Origin: Phoronis australis
Lineage: Eukaryota > Phoronida > Phoronidae
Assembly: GCA_002633005.1 (NCBI GenBank)
Contig: NMRA01000001.1
Coordinates: forward strand, 1,470,198-1,534,197
Length of the DNA stretch: 64,000 nt
Direction of reading: 5' to 3'
Shown here: positions 1 through 10,488 of the stretch, piece by piece
Layout of the letters: the number at the start of each line of letters is the position of its first letter
Numbering within the stretch: position 1 is the stretch's first letter
The notes under the pieces: model-generated
What the model was told of the DNA's origin: nothing
Seen by the model: the letters and a program-made list of their open reading frames with translations, nothing else
Databases searched by the model: none
Translations under genes and position numbers: made by a program

Positions 1-1865
1 GAATGTGCCTTAAATATCAGTCAATCAATGAGTGTTTTCTTGGCTAACCACAACCTGACTAGGCGAAGATTGATATTGAGGGCACACTGAACCAGTGAGC
101 GTAAAATCACCTATAGTGAGACCTCTGTGATATCTGACGGTCCACTTTAATTGAGTCCAGCTCCAAATACTCAAGCAGAGAAACTTTCAAAATGCCATGT
201 GCGATAATTATGATATAGAAACAAACTATTATTAACACTTTGAGTGAATTTAGCGCTGGTTTGAATTTCGTTAACAATACTTACTGAATGAAAGCCTGCA
301 TTTCGGAAATAGAACATTTGGAAAAGTAATGTCCATTGGCACCCAGTCTGTCGCCCATGATATATCCGTCGGTCGAAGGACAGCTTCCGGTATCGTGATT
401 TGCACCCAATCTAATCAAGAGGACAACTAGACATTGGCAACTTCAGAGTGACTGGGTGAGAAATTGTGATTTTTAAAATACTTAAATTTGTTTTCGCTTA
501 TTAACAGAATGATCTGGCTTCGTCAACTCTTAAAAGTTTAGAGCATATATGAAAATTCATTAGAAAGTGCTAAACCAGCAAGCGTGACCTACGCTTTAAG
601 TGAGCTTCACAGCAACTGCGGGGAATCACCGTCCTGCAGGAGACATAATATGGACCATTCTGTGACAGTTTTGGCATAGTTGGATTGTTTTATAGGAAAC
701 GGCTCATTCCAAACGTGGCGCTACAGGTGCTAAATTGACCAGACGCATGGCGCTCCTGATTGGTTAAGTTTAAATTTTAAGTGTAGTCGAGTCTGAGTTC
801 GGGCAATAAACCACGCGGTTTAATCGAATGTTTTCAGTACACAGCAACCAGACTAATATAGACTGATCCCTCAGGCATGTCGGAGCACTACGGACGTCGG
901 GAGAACAATTTATTGCTCTCTCCGAGGTCCATGTGGTCTATTATTACATGATTTAGATTTAGACAGACTATGGAGTGAAAAAACGTAATATGGAGTAATG
1001 CCGTCTTAAATTCTGTTTCACTTCATCTTTCTCATTTTACAAGTCTCGCGCCACCAGCACGTCACGAAACTCGATAAGTTCTGTCATTCGGATTCTGACT
1101 TGTCAATTGCCACCATAGATTATATAGATAGCAATTACCGGATAATTTTCGTCAAAAATTTACCAGATAACTTTCATCAAAAAGAGGTAAAGAACAATGG
1201 ATATTTGAATACAGAATTAAGTAGCCCTAATACCAGAGCTTCTAAAAACATTCATCATCAAAATGTCTTGAACGAATGAATGAAGTTTTCTTGTTGAAAG
1301 AATCGCCCTTCATATTCACGCTGGGAATGAGCTTTTCCTCCCAAAGCAGGTTGTGTGGTCTGCAGACGCTGTGACAAGTTGGTCTTCTACATTTCGCCTA
1401 TGAGGCCGAGCACCCGACCACACAACAGCCGACCATGATTAGCAGACGACGTATTTGCCGGAAATAGACCGTGCTATATCTGCCAGGTCTCGCTAGTTAG
1501 TAAAGATATCACGACTGCGTAAAATCACAGATTTCGTCCATTGAAAATATGCGGAGTTGGCTGTCCATGTACTATTACAGTCTATGTTGCCACGTAAAAT
1601 GTAAAACAGCAAGTGAATGCAAACCAGCATCAAGCACGCTCATTTTATGCAATATTTGTCATTTTCCGTACGATGTAGTAATGAACAGGACAACACCACA
1701 CGGAAATGAACGAGCTTTGTGTCGAATGAGCATGGCATCAAGGCATCCCAGTTCCCAGCATCACGCACAAAAGGCGTGTTTTCAGAAGTTAAAATTTTCA
1801 TTGACTTTCAATACATGTCATTTGCGCGTGCACTATGAGTGTGCTGGCACGCGGCTTGCGATGGC
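1..1865. other. Intergenic, no recognised gene
   Basis: No protein family, RNA gene or clear repeat could be recognised. A 122-codon open frame (1549-1917, +) runs into the fold-back element at 1866-2050 and has a Cys/His/Met-rich composition without a domain; I treat it as chance. Confidence 0.5.
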
Positions 1866-2050
1866 ATTGATATATGTAGATTATTACGTGGCGAAGTCGT
1901 TATCCCCCGTTATCTAGAGCCCTCGTGGATTTTGGAGAATTATCACCCTCGGGGCTAACGCTCCTCGGGTGATAATTATCCAAAATCCACTCGGGCTCTA
2001 GATAAGGGGGATAACGGCTGAGAACATGTAATAATCTATTTATACCACAT
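1866..2050. mobile_element. Fold-back (MITE-like) inverted repeat
   Basis: Two arms of about 45 bases (about 1906-1950 and 1969-2012) are almost perfect reverse complements around a loop of about 18 bases. Weaker complementarity extends outward, pairing a GATTATTAC word near 1877 with GTAATAATC near 2028. There is no coding capacity. Long complementary arms with a short spacer are typical of fold-back non-autonomous DNA transposons. I could not identify target-site duplications or a superfamily. Confidence 0.7.
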
Positions 2051-2576
2051 ACTAAACGAGAAACATTGCAATGAATCGATTTACCTTTTCTGACTCTCCA
2101 CGGCTTTGTAACTACTTACTATGTCAGAGGCCCGGGGTCGGAGGTCGTGACCTTTTAAGAAAAGCCGGGCTATTTTTGTCAAATAATGCTTTTACCAATT
2201 GAAAACTTAAATATAATAGAAATAAATTGAATTGATAAATTAGGTTTACCAACTATTATAGCTTAAAACACGTTTTTTTCACGCTAAGCTTCGACCGGGA
2301 AATTATCGTCTGCTAAAGTAGGTTACCACTGGTAACTGAATATAATTCTCAAGTCAAAGATCCTGACGACACGATACCCGCATTCAAACTGGAGATCGGT
2401 GATTTACAAGTAAGAGGACATGAAAGAAAAATTTCACTGAATTAAGATATTATTTTTATGGAAATTATGTGTCATATTTTTCGTAGCGTATAAGTACAGT
2501 ACAATGCGGTTTGTTGAACATGGGATTATTGCGAGTGCTCATTTAAGTATTCTATTTCACTCTCGATGGCGTCAGT

Positions 2577-2647
2577 CGCTGCGTGGTGTAGTGGTAAGGT
2601 CGGCGACCAGGAATTCCAGGGTCCCTGGTTCGACTCCGTCCTCGGTT
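2577..2647 (+). repeat. tRNA-derived SINE head (A and B boxes)
   Basis: A canonical A box (TGGTGTAGTGG, 2584-2594) and B box (GGTTCGACTCC, 2627-2637) are spaced as in a tRNA gene. The seven bases at each end do not pair into an acceptor stem and the T stem is poor, so this is not a functional tRNA. It is best read as the RNA polymerase III promoter head of a SINE. A perfect 22-base palindrome follows at 2660-2681. Confidence 0.55.
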
Positions 2648-2734
2648 TCCCGCCAAATCGTTATCTCACTAGTGAGATAACTTTATGGGTTATTACACGG
2701 TTGTATCTGCCATTTGACGCTATTATTGTGGTAT

Positions 2735-3303
2735 AAATACACAAAACGCACCGAGAGTGGCGTACATGAAGTAATATCCCATGAGACATTATTCCGCTTA
2801 TCGATACGCGGAATAAGGTAGAATATTTATCCCATGCGCTCGAATTCTTCTAAGTTTCTTTCATTTTTTCGGCAGATTTTTTAAATACTTCACTCAGACT
2901 GTTCACATGGCAGATCACACCCTATATGTATGTACTTGCGCGCTAGGTTGCAAGTTTTCGCTTGTAAAAGAAACAGTTTCAAAAGTAACGATTTATTTCT
3001 TGAAAAGAGATAACAAAGATGAAAACAACGGCAACTGTGCAATGAACTTGTAGCATCTCCTGGAAATAGTTAAATATCAACAATAATCGATATTGTAGTT
3101 TCCGAGTTGCAGACGATATAGCATTCAGCAATTGAAAACTGAGACAGAAGTGTCATATAATTAAAAGTTTTTCCAAACTTTACATTTAGGGCCTGGTTGC
3201 ATGTCGAGTGTTAGTTACACTGCTGCAACTGTATTACTTTAAACTATATTCGGAAAGTTTGATGATCGAACCGGCTGAAGACGTCGAGTCGACGTTGACT
3301 GAT
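2735..3303 (+). repeat. Dispersed repeat family R1, copy 1
   Basis: This stretch aligns nearly end to end with 9457-10066 in the same orientation, with many substitutions and small indels. Shared landmarks are GGCGTACAT near the start, TTTTTTCGGCAGATTTTTTA in the middle and GATGATCGAACCGGCT near the end. It contains a short palindromic core around 2786-2816 (ATTCCGC / GCGGAAT). No coding potential was seen. It is probably a non-autonomous transposon. Confidence 0.7.
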
Positions 3304-4323
3304 GTAATAATATCGGCTCCGTCTCGATCATTTTCACATTTTTGAGGTCTGAATACCGAAATATTGACATCGATGATTGTGCTTCGCCCTCGCCATTGGT
3401 TCATATTTGTATCATCATAGATGTATATTGTGTAGCCGGAAGTACTCACGTGTGTGCCAATTCATGACTAGCACTGATGATACCGGCGAACGATCCGTCA
3501 TCTTCCACCATCCCACAATTCCACATAAAACCGCGGTAGTCGGCCTGAGCACAAGCCGTGCCAATGTACGCCCATCCCGTTACAGTGTTATAGCATGTCG
3601 GTGTTCCAGTGCATATGTCATATCTGGCGAGTGGACAGAAGTTAACAATATGTCAATTTCAACATAGATCGTAGACAACAGATTCACGTCTCTTATGTTT
3701 TCATACGAAATTCCCAGAAGAGACGCTACTTTCCGGTTAGTGAGCATTGCTCAAATAGGGTCTCAAATAAGGTCCCTGAGTATACTGCGTATTTGTGAAC
3801 TTGTGAAAACACCTGTTGTTCCTTATTATGTTGTTTTAGTTTTATTACTAATTCAGTTTTCGGCGTTGATGCAAACCGAGAGTGAATTCTAAGTTGAATT
3901 CTCAACATTATCGAAAATAAATTGTGATCTTTTCATGCAATACCCCAAATTCATGGACTAAGTCCCTATTTATTTTCTTTGAACTCAGAGCTCAGTTTTT
4001 AGTTATATCATTAGACAATGTCATTAGTCAAAGTGGAGCTCATAGCAAAGATGAAATGAAAAATGTTACATTTGTGGGTAAAGAAAGACACAAACACGCA
4101 AAAATAGGGAACTTGAGTTCCTATTTAGAACTGTTTCGTGCAACGACTTACTTGCCGCACGTAAATCTGCGACTCGCACCAGGCGCCGCTAGTGAAAAGT
4201 AACTTCTCGGCCAATAGTGTTGGTCGCGCCTTGCGCGTATGGTCACACATGCTGTTTATGGAGAATACACAGCTGGCAGTCCGTGTATAGTGTATGGTTT
4301 CCCGAAACACACAAAGCAACGAA

Positions 4324-4410
4324 CTGGAATACTTAAAGTAGCATTTCGCCCTGTTTAGCTGTTTAAAGTCGAATTAGGCCTTTTACTCTCATAATTCTGT
4401 GCCATAACCT
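4324..4410 (-). repeat. Dispersed repeat family R2 fragment
   Basis: On the minus strand this reads ATGAGAGTAAAAG, then an AT-rich spacer, then AAACAGGGCGAAATGC. The same pair of words with the same spacing recurs at 54955-55080, and weaker versions occur at 4600-4700, 15895-15995, 26930-27035 and 54736-54800. It is a short, old interspersed family of unknown class. Confidence 0.55.
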
Positions 4411-4599
4411 ATGATACATGTACTCTTTATCATGATAGGACTCTATTTGCGTTACTAACGGGAACGTCGAAACCATCAGCGACAAGAAAACACTTCAGCG
4501 TGTATTGGGGTTGGCTAACCCTAAATTGCGTGTTCGAAAATGGCGCACGCAGGTATTGCCGGTGGCTTGAGTTAGTAACAGAAATGGAATCCTATGACG

Positions 4600-4700
4600 G
4601 TGATGAATGTGGTTACGGCTGATTTTATGAGTGTAAAGGGTATAATTCGATTTTGTTTTCAGCCTGATAAAAAGACAACATGGAGCAATGTCACAAAAAA
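4600..4700 (+). repeat. Dispersed repeat family R2 fragment (weak)
   Basis: Contains the family words ATTTTATGAGTGTAAA and ATTCGATTTT with the spacing seen in the other R2 copies. It is diverged, and the CAGGG part is missing. Confidence 0.35.
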
Positions 4701-4819
4701 GTCTTGTCAGACGACTTACGGTTATGAAATTAGTCTCTCAGATTGCTCCTTAGACAGAAAAGCTGTGAATTGTGGGCTTCTAAAGACCTGACAGTTTGTT
4801 GCTTTGGTATTATTGTACG

Positions 4820-4985
4820 TTGGATGGGATAGACTTCTTGAAGTTATTAGCTTTGACCAGAGCTATAAGACAGGAAAATCCGCTGTGCTTTTGTTTGTTT
4901 ATTACTAATCACCAATTCTCGCCGTGCATTTGTCAGACATTCGCTGAAATCAAGGTCGGTAACTTTACCTGCCTCCCGTTCAGTA
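4820..4985 (+). repeat. Dispersed repeat family R6, copy 1
   Basis: The word GATAGACTTCTTGAAGTTAT at about 4829-4848 recurs on the minus strand near 27740-27760 and, more diverged, at 29526 onward on the plus strand. Downstream similarity to the third copy continues for about 140 bases. No function recognised. Confidence 0.45.
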
Positions 4986-5291
4986 GCGCTAGGATCTCGC
5001 TAAAAAGCAAGACGTCGCGAGATTACTTGAACATTGCCGTGTATTTTAAAAGAGAACACGTGACTTTGGCTTGATTTTAGCTAGGTCCTAGCGTAGGTCA
5101 TAGCGTTACTGAACGCACGCCACAGGTAATACGTTTAGAATACTCTACCATTTATCCAGTGGGATTTGAGTCCTATAGATCTAATAGCGGATTTGCAGCG
5201 ACGCCATATTGAAATTAGGTTAAAATGGTGCATTGTGGGTTCTGTGGTCAGGATTCCGAAAGCGGCCATAGTAACAAGCATAATACGCGGT

Positions 5292-5381
5292 ATGAGCGCG
5301 AAGAAAACTTACGGCGGATATACTTGTGTTCCTGGCTGCTTCAAAAACAACAAGACAGATAAAAATCTGAGTTTTTATGTG
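5292..5381 (+). CDS. THAP domain protein, N-terminal part (cut by assembly gap)
   Basis: The 30 residues before the N gap match the start of a THAP zinc finger, a sequence-specific DNA-binding domain of animal transcription factors and P-element-type transposases. The first two zinc ligands are C12 and C16 in the CVPGC motif, followed by the FKNNKTDKNLSFYV stretch typical of the THAP N-terminus; the later C-x2-H pair would lie in the gap. The ATG at 5292 is chosen because THAP domains begin close to the protein N-terminus. The frame stays open back to 5166, so an earlier start is possible. Whether this is a cellular regulator or a domesticated or active transposase cannot be told from this fragment. 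Confidence 0.6.
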
Positions 5382-6304
5382 NNNNNNNNNNNNNNNNNNN
5401 NNNNNNNNNNNNNNNNNNNNNNNNNNNNNNNNNNNNNNNNNNNNNNNNNNNNNNNNNNNNNNNNNNNNNNNNNNNNNNNNNNNNNNNNNNNNNNNNNNNN
5501 NNNNNNNNNNNNNNNNNNNNNNNNNNNNNNNNNNNNNNNNNNNNNNNNNNNNNNNNNNNNNNNNNNNNNNNNNNNNNNNNNNNNNNNNNNNNNNNNNNNN
5601 NNNNNNNNNNNNNNNNNNNNNNNNNNNNNNNNNNNNNNNNNNNNNNNNNNNNNNNNNNNNNNNNNNNNNNNNNNNNNNNNNNNNNNNNNNNNNNNNNNNN
5701 NNNNNNNNNNNNNNNNNNNNNNNNNNNNNNNNNNNNNNNNNNNNNNNNNNNNNNNNNNNNNNNNNNNNNNNNNNNNNNNNNNNNNNNNNNNNNNNNNNNN
5801 NNNNNNNNNNNNNNNNNNNNNNNNNNNNNNNNNNNNNNNNNNNNNNNNNNNNNNNNNNNNNNNNNNNNNNNNNNNNNNNNNNNNNNNNNNNNNNNNNNNN
5901 NNNNNNNNNNNNNNNNNNNNNNNNNNNNNNNNNNNNNNNNNNNNNNNNNNNNNNNNNNNNNNNNNNNNNNNNNNNNNNNNNNNNNNNNNNNNNNNNNNNN
6001 NNNNNNNNNNNNNNNNNNNNNNNNNNNNNNNNNNNNNNNNNNNNNNNNNNNNNNNNNNNNNNNNNNNNNNNNNNNNNNNNNNNNNNNNNNNNNNNNNNNN
6101 NNNNNNNNNNNNNNNNNNNNNNNNNNNNNNNNNNNNNNNNNNNNNNNNNNNNNNNNNNNNNNNNNNNNNNNNNNNNNNNNNNNNNNNNNNNNNNNNNNNN
6201 NNNNNNNNNNNNNNNNNNNNNNNNNNNNNNNNNNNNNNNNNNNNNNNNNNNNNNNNNNNNNNNNNNNNNNNNNNNNNNNNNNNNNNNNNNNNNNNNNNNN
6301 NNNN
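5382..6304. other. Assembly gap (923 N)
   Basis: A run of N of probably estimated length. It removes the middle of the THAP gene, so the reading frame cannot be followed across it. Confidence 0.99.
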
Positions 6305-6628
6305 TTAACGTCTCTAGCATATACACGGCGAAAGCTACAACAGTTAAGCAACCCAAGAACTCTCAACTTGTCTGAAACCGGAGGAGATTTCGAAATCAAC
6401 GCCGATAGCCCCAATACTGAACATGACGACAGTTGTGCCCTCGGTCACACGGTCACTGATCATAGCTACGCTGTGTTTACAAACGAGAGAGAGGACTTGC
6501 TTGGTATTATAAAGCAAAAAAATGAAACATGGTTTTTAGTTTGCAAATCACTCCAAATGCACACTATGCAGCCTGCTCAAGACATGCCTGACCACAAGCT
6601 ATCCCACGAGCCTTCGCGCAGGAAGTAA
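6305..6628 (+). CDS. Putative C-terminal part of the THAP protein
   Basis: The frame is open from the gap edge to a TAA at 6626-6628, about 107 codons. It contains DHSY (6458-6469), which fits the D/E-H-x-Y HCF-1-binding motif found after the DNA-binding domain in many THAP proteins. The following residues (NEREDLLGIIKQKN) could begin the short coiled coil usual at that position. An acidic stretch precedes the motif. Linkage to 5292-5381 is inferred from proximity, strand and motif order. An intron inside the gap, or just after the motif, cannot be excluded, so the last 30 or so codons are uncertain. Confidence 0.45.
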   Translation, partial: LTSLAYTRRKLQQLSNPRTLNLSETGGDFEINADSPNTEHDDSCALGHTVTDHSYAVFTNEREDLLGIIKQKNETWFLVCKSLQMHTMQPAQDMPDHKLSHEPSRRK

Positions 6629-7907
6629 CTTGCACATGCGCAATGCGTAGTTCGTTTGCGCTGCAAATCCGCTATTGAAGCACTGGTGTAAATTGCTATT
6701 TTTAGACCTTAAATCTGAAACACTGCACATATTGGCTGCAGTGGACATTATTGTGACGCCGACAGGAGGCACGTTCCAAAACGAGGCTCGCTACGACCGC
6801 TATGTTGGCTTATCGGCATAGTTGTATTCCGCGTTGCTCGAACGGCTAGAAAAAATACGGACATTCAACTGTATGTTTTACAATCCCAAAGGACGTTGAG
6901 ATTCGGAAGTGTTGGGTCATTGCCATACGCCGCGACGATGGAAAATATGTCCGTGTAAAATTTATAAATGTTTTTTTTCGAAAAGTTCGATCATATCTTG
7001 TCGAGCATCATTTCAACCGGACCGGAGAATCTTTGGACATCCAGGCTCTATTCCCCTCTCAAAAATATTGAAAAATCACATGGAATTCCCCCCACGAGGC
7101 CTAGAACGAGATTCCCCTAGTGATTTCTCTAGCCCAACAACAAGTTGGGAAGATGATCCCTGTAGCCAACATCTTACATGACTATCAATCTGGCATTTAT
7201 GGTTGGAGGGCCAGCTCTCTTTTGTTCGATAATTGCTCTAATCTCCAATAAGATCGTATCTAGCCTGACTGGGTTGTGTTGTTAAAAATAAAAGTTAAGT
7301 TATAACATATCTGAACATTAACCAATAGCATTTCTGAAACTCTAGTCAAATGGTGATCATGTTAATTTTTGAATTGCCAAAATCGCCAAACTACAACCGA
7401 AGTTTATAAAATCTATTCTTTCTGAACGTACCAATTCACTCTGGGTTTGACAGTATTCACAGGTGGTCTGTAATAAGCCTGGTAAATAATTGGCCTGCCT
7501 GTTGTCCTACCAGACAAAAGACTGTGCATGGCAGTTAACAAAGAAGTTAGATGTTATCACACGCTCACAACCCTCAACGTCTGGTAAAGTCACTGAACGA
7601 GAAAACGCCGTCATGGAGCAGATGTCCTGGTTCATGTAGAAAGCATTATCAACAATTTACAAGAAGAAACGTAACCCTGCTTTCACCATAATACCTAATC
7701 CGTAACACCTACGATCGTCGCAATTTGGTCATATTTACTTTTTATATTTCAAACGTAGTTTTCCGAAAAAACTTATATCCTTTCTTCAGACAACTCTTTG
7801 TTGCATTGACTTGTTCTCTAATGTATTTTCTACGTCTCTGTGGTTAATTATCGACACATTTTTAAGATTTAATATCCAGATTGGACTCCAAAGACCGACA
7901 ATTTAGC
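6629..7907. other. Intergenic, no recognised gene
   Basis: Only short frames are present (6909-7181, + strand, 90 codons from a TTG). No family, splice-site pair or repeat was recognised. Confidence 0.5.
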
Positions 7908-8179
7908 TCACGCAATGTCAACCGTTCCGCTTTGTTTATCGCAGTGAGCCTCGCTTTGGATTTTAATTTCCGCCGCGTGAATTAGGTCTATAGTAGGGTG
8001 TTTGGCTGCTACCGCAGGGGTTCCGCGTTCGATGTGGCGCTTAGCTGATGCTGGACTTAGAAAGTTATTTTTCTTGCCAACACCATCCGTATTAGTAAAC
8101 TTGTCACGGTGTGTCATTTTTGTTGGTCCAGAAAATAACGAATCAGCAGTTGTTTGCGAAACCAAAAACCACTTGTCGT
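7908..8179 (-). CDS. Possible terminal exon, unassigned
   Basis: The minus-strand frame is open for about 90 codons and ends in TGA at 7908-7910. A pyrimidine-rich tract ending in AG lies just upstream (about 8180-8196), which would place an acceptor before 8179. The predicted peptide is polar and looks protein-like (for example KFTNTDGVGKKNNFLSPAS), and the segment is CpG-richer than its surroundings. No domain, polyadenylation signal or partner exon was recognised. It could be a chance frame; the opposite strand is also open for 60 codons. Confidence 0.25.
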
Positions 8180-8183
8180 CTTA

Positions 8184-8246
8184 GAAAGGAACAAGTTGAG
8201 ACCAATGTTTAGTGGTAAGTGGTCTAAATAAGATTTTTATTTCTTC
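8184..8246 (-). repeat. Dispersed repeat family R3 fragment
   Basis: The minus strand carries TTTAGACCACTTACC followed by a TTGGTCTCAACTTGTTCCTT block. Related segments lie at 11083-11140 (+), 14016-14080 (-) and 35637-35692 (+). Class unknown. Confidence 0.45.
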
Positions 8247-8920
8247 GACGGAATGCGGATTCATTGTCGGTCACTTTAACCTATCAACTGATCTCAAGTA
8301 ATACTAGACTTTTGAAAATTTTTCTAACAAAACAACGTTCTCTTATCAATCCTCAAAAGCTGGAAAACTGTTTAAAAAGTCAAACGCGGTTAACGCCTGA
8401 TTTGTCTGTGTTTATTTGATTCTCAAAGATACCCGTACATGGTTCATAATTAGGTTACAGCCCGTACGTGCACAGGGATGTTGATTGAACTCATACCACA
8501 GACCCCACAACACTTACCAAATAGCTTTGAAACAAAATTCTGTTTGCTCAAAACATGTTTCAAAATTCCCTACTAAAGTTTCAGGAAGTGGTCAACTGGT
8601 AGTTTTATTAGGTTCCAAACGAAAATGAAACCGAAAGAACAAGCCCCTTCAAAATGTTTTAACACAGAATGGAGGATAAATTTTTGTATCGATGCTAGTC
8701 TAATGCCAACTGAATTTTCTGCAAAGAACCTACATGAAAACGAGGGCCTTTTCCATGAAAAGTACCGGGCTCGTGTCAGAAATTTCATCTTACGTTGAAC
8801 ACAATTATTTCAGAAAACAATATACTATTAATTTAACAAAGTACAAACTATATCAGAATGTACAGAAAATACTAATTAATTGTGTAATTTGCATAACGTA
8901 TTGCTAAATTGTGATGTGTT

Positions 8921-9024
8921 CACATCCGGGGTGGGGCTCGTGGGACTCAAATGAGCCCTCCCATTTGGCGAAGTGGGCAAAAGGGTCCGCCTCAGAGAAA
9001 CAAAAAGTCCGAAAAAGTTCAAAA
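8921..9024 (-). repeat. Dispersed repeat family R4, copy 1
   Basis: The minus strand reads ACTTTTTGTTTCTC, then GGCGGACCCTTTTGCCCA, then TTCGCCAAATG. The same order and spacing recur at 31370-31447 on the plus strand. It is short and non-coding. Confidence 0.5.
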
Positions 9025-9456
9025 CGAAACACAAGTCCACTAAAAAGGCAGTCGGAACTACCAAAATTCTTTTTAGTAAAAGCTCCTCATTCTCAAAAAT
9101 TCGAGTGCCCCTATTTTTAGGCTGGGTGCGCGCATGGCTTTAACTGTTGCGTTAAAAAATCTTTATACATATTCAGCAATATAGAAGTGGGCGAGTGTAA
9201 GACAAAATTGCTGACCTGAGTCTTAATTAATGGTACAGGCATGTAGAGGTCAACTCAAACAGCAACACTTACGCTGTGTGTAAAAGAGCCACGTCGTGCT
9301 TCGGCAAAGACGACCTTCTGGTGTATAGCCAGCGCCTCAGGGATTTCAGGGTGCTTTCTCCCGATACAGAAAGTCCATTCAGATTGTTTCGCAAAAAACT
9401 GCAGTCATCTTCACTCTAAAAATTATATTCAGTCCAGAGAAAAAAGTTAGTGACGG

Positions 9457-10066
9457 TAAATAAATACACAAAACGTACAGAGTGGCGTACATTAAGTAAT
9501 ATCCCACGAGGCAATATTCCGCGTATCGACCGAGAACGATGGTCGAGGTCGATACGCGGAATAATGTCGAGTGTTTATTCCATACGCTTCGAATTCCTAA
9601 GTTTCTTTCACTTTTTTCGGCAGATTTTTTAAATACTGCAATCAGACTGTTCCCGTGGCGGATCACATCCTATATGTATGTACTTGCGCGTAACGCTGCA
9701 AGTTTCCTCTAGTGAAAGAAACAGTGTTAAATATAACGATTTATTACTTGAAAAGTGATTAAAGATGAAAACAACGGTAACTGTGCATTGAACTTGTAAC
9801 ATCTCCTGAAAATAGTTAAATAACAACAATATTTGATATTGTAGTTACCGAGGAATCGGAGCCTACGTTGCAGACGATATAAAATTTAGCAATTTAAAAC
9901 TGAGACAGATCTGTCATATAATCAACAGTGCTGTTTCAGATGTTACGATTGGGACCTGTTTGCATGTTGAGTGTTATTTACACTGCTGCAATTGTATTAC
10001 TTTAAACTGTTTTCGGAAAGTTTGATGATCGAACCGGCTAACGACGTCTTGTCGACATTGAACTAC
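9457..10066 (+). repeat. Dispersed repeat family R1, copy 2, with central hairpin
   Basis: Second copy of the repeat at 2735-3303. Its palindromic core is larger: TATTCCGCGTATCGACC at 9515-9531 is a perfect 17-base inverted match to 9547-9563, with a 15-base loop. In copy 1 the same region is collapsed to a short palindrome, so the hairpin is variable between copies. Non-coding. Confidence 0.7.
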
Positions 10067-10259
10067 CTTTTGAACTTTCCATATCAGAGGTCACTGTTGA
10101 AGTAGTGCGGGAGGTGAATACAGAAAACAATATTACATGACCGTATTGCACTCGACTGATTCAACGCGTATGAAACAATATGACGACAATGAAAAATGAT
10201 GACCATCATGACTTTAATCTTTCGTAATCATGATGTTAGTCATGGTAATAATTCTAATG

Positions 10260-10488
10260 CCAATCTCTGATAATGACTACAATGACGATAATGATATTGA
10301 TGACGATTATGATGACGACGAAGACGACGACGTTGATGATGACGATGACCATGATGGTGATGACAATCACGATGATGGTGATGATGACAGTGATGAAGAC
10401 AACGATGTTGATGATGACGATGATGATGATGAAGAAGAAGACGATGATGATGAGGATGACGATAATGATGATGACGGTGACGAAGTTT
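10260..10488 (+). repeat. Imperfect GAY trinucleotide microsatellite
   Basis: About 230 bases of interrupted GAT/GAC triplets. Read as codons it gives an almost pure Asp/Glu tract, and other frames give Met/Thr or His tracts. The simple-repeat pattern explains the open frames on both strands; there is no sign that it belongs to a gene. Confidence 0.85.

Larger units (their letters stand above)
3304..5165. other. Intergenic with repeat fragments
   Basis: No gene was recognised. Several short open frames (3377-3667, 3924-4202, 4594-4791, 4796-5074, all +) lack domains, and three of them overlap dispersed repeat fragments annotated separately. Confidence 0.5.

Noticed and set aside
2577-2647. 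Functional tRNA gene
   Set aside because: A and B boxes are present but the acceptor ends do not pair and the T stem is poor; better explained as a SINE head.
5166-6414. Four long open frames of 330-380 codons
   Set aside because: They are open only because they cross the 923-N gap; only the flanking real bases were interpreted.
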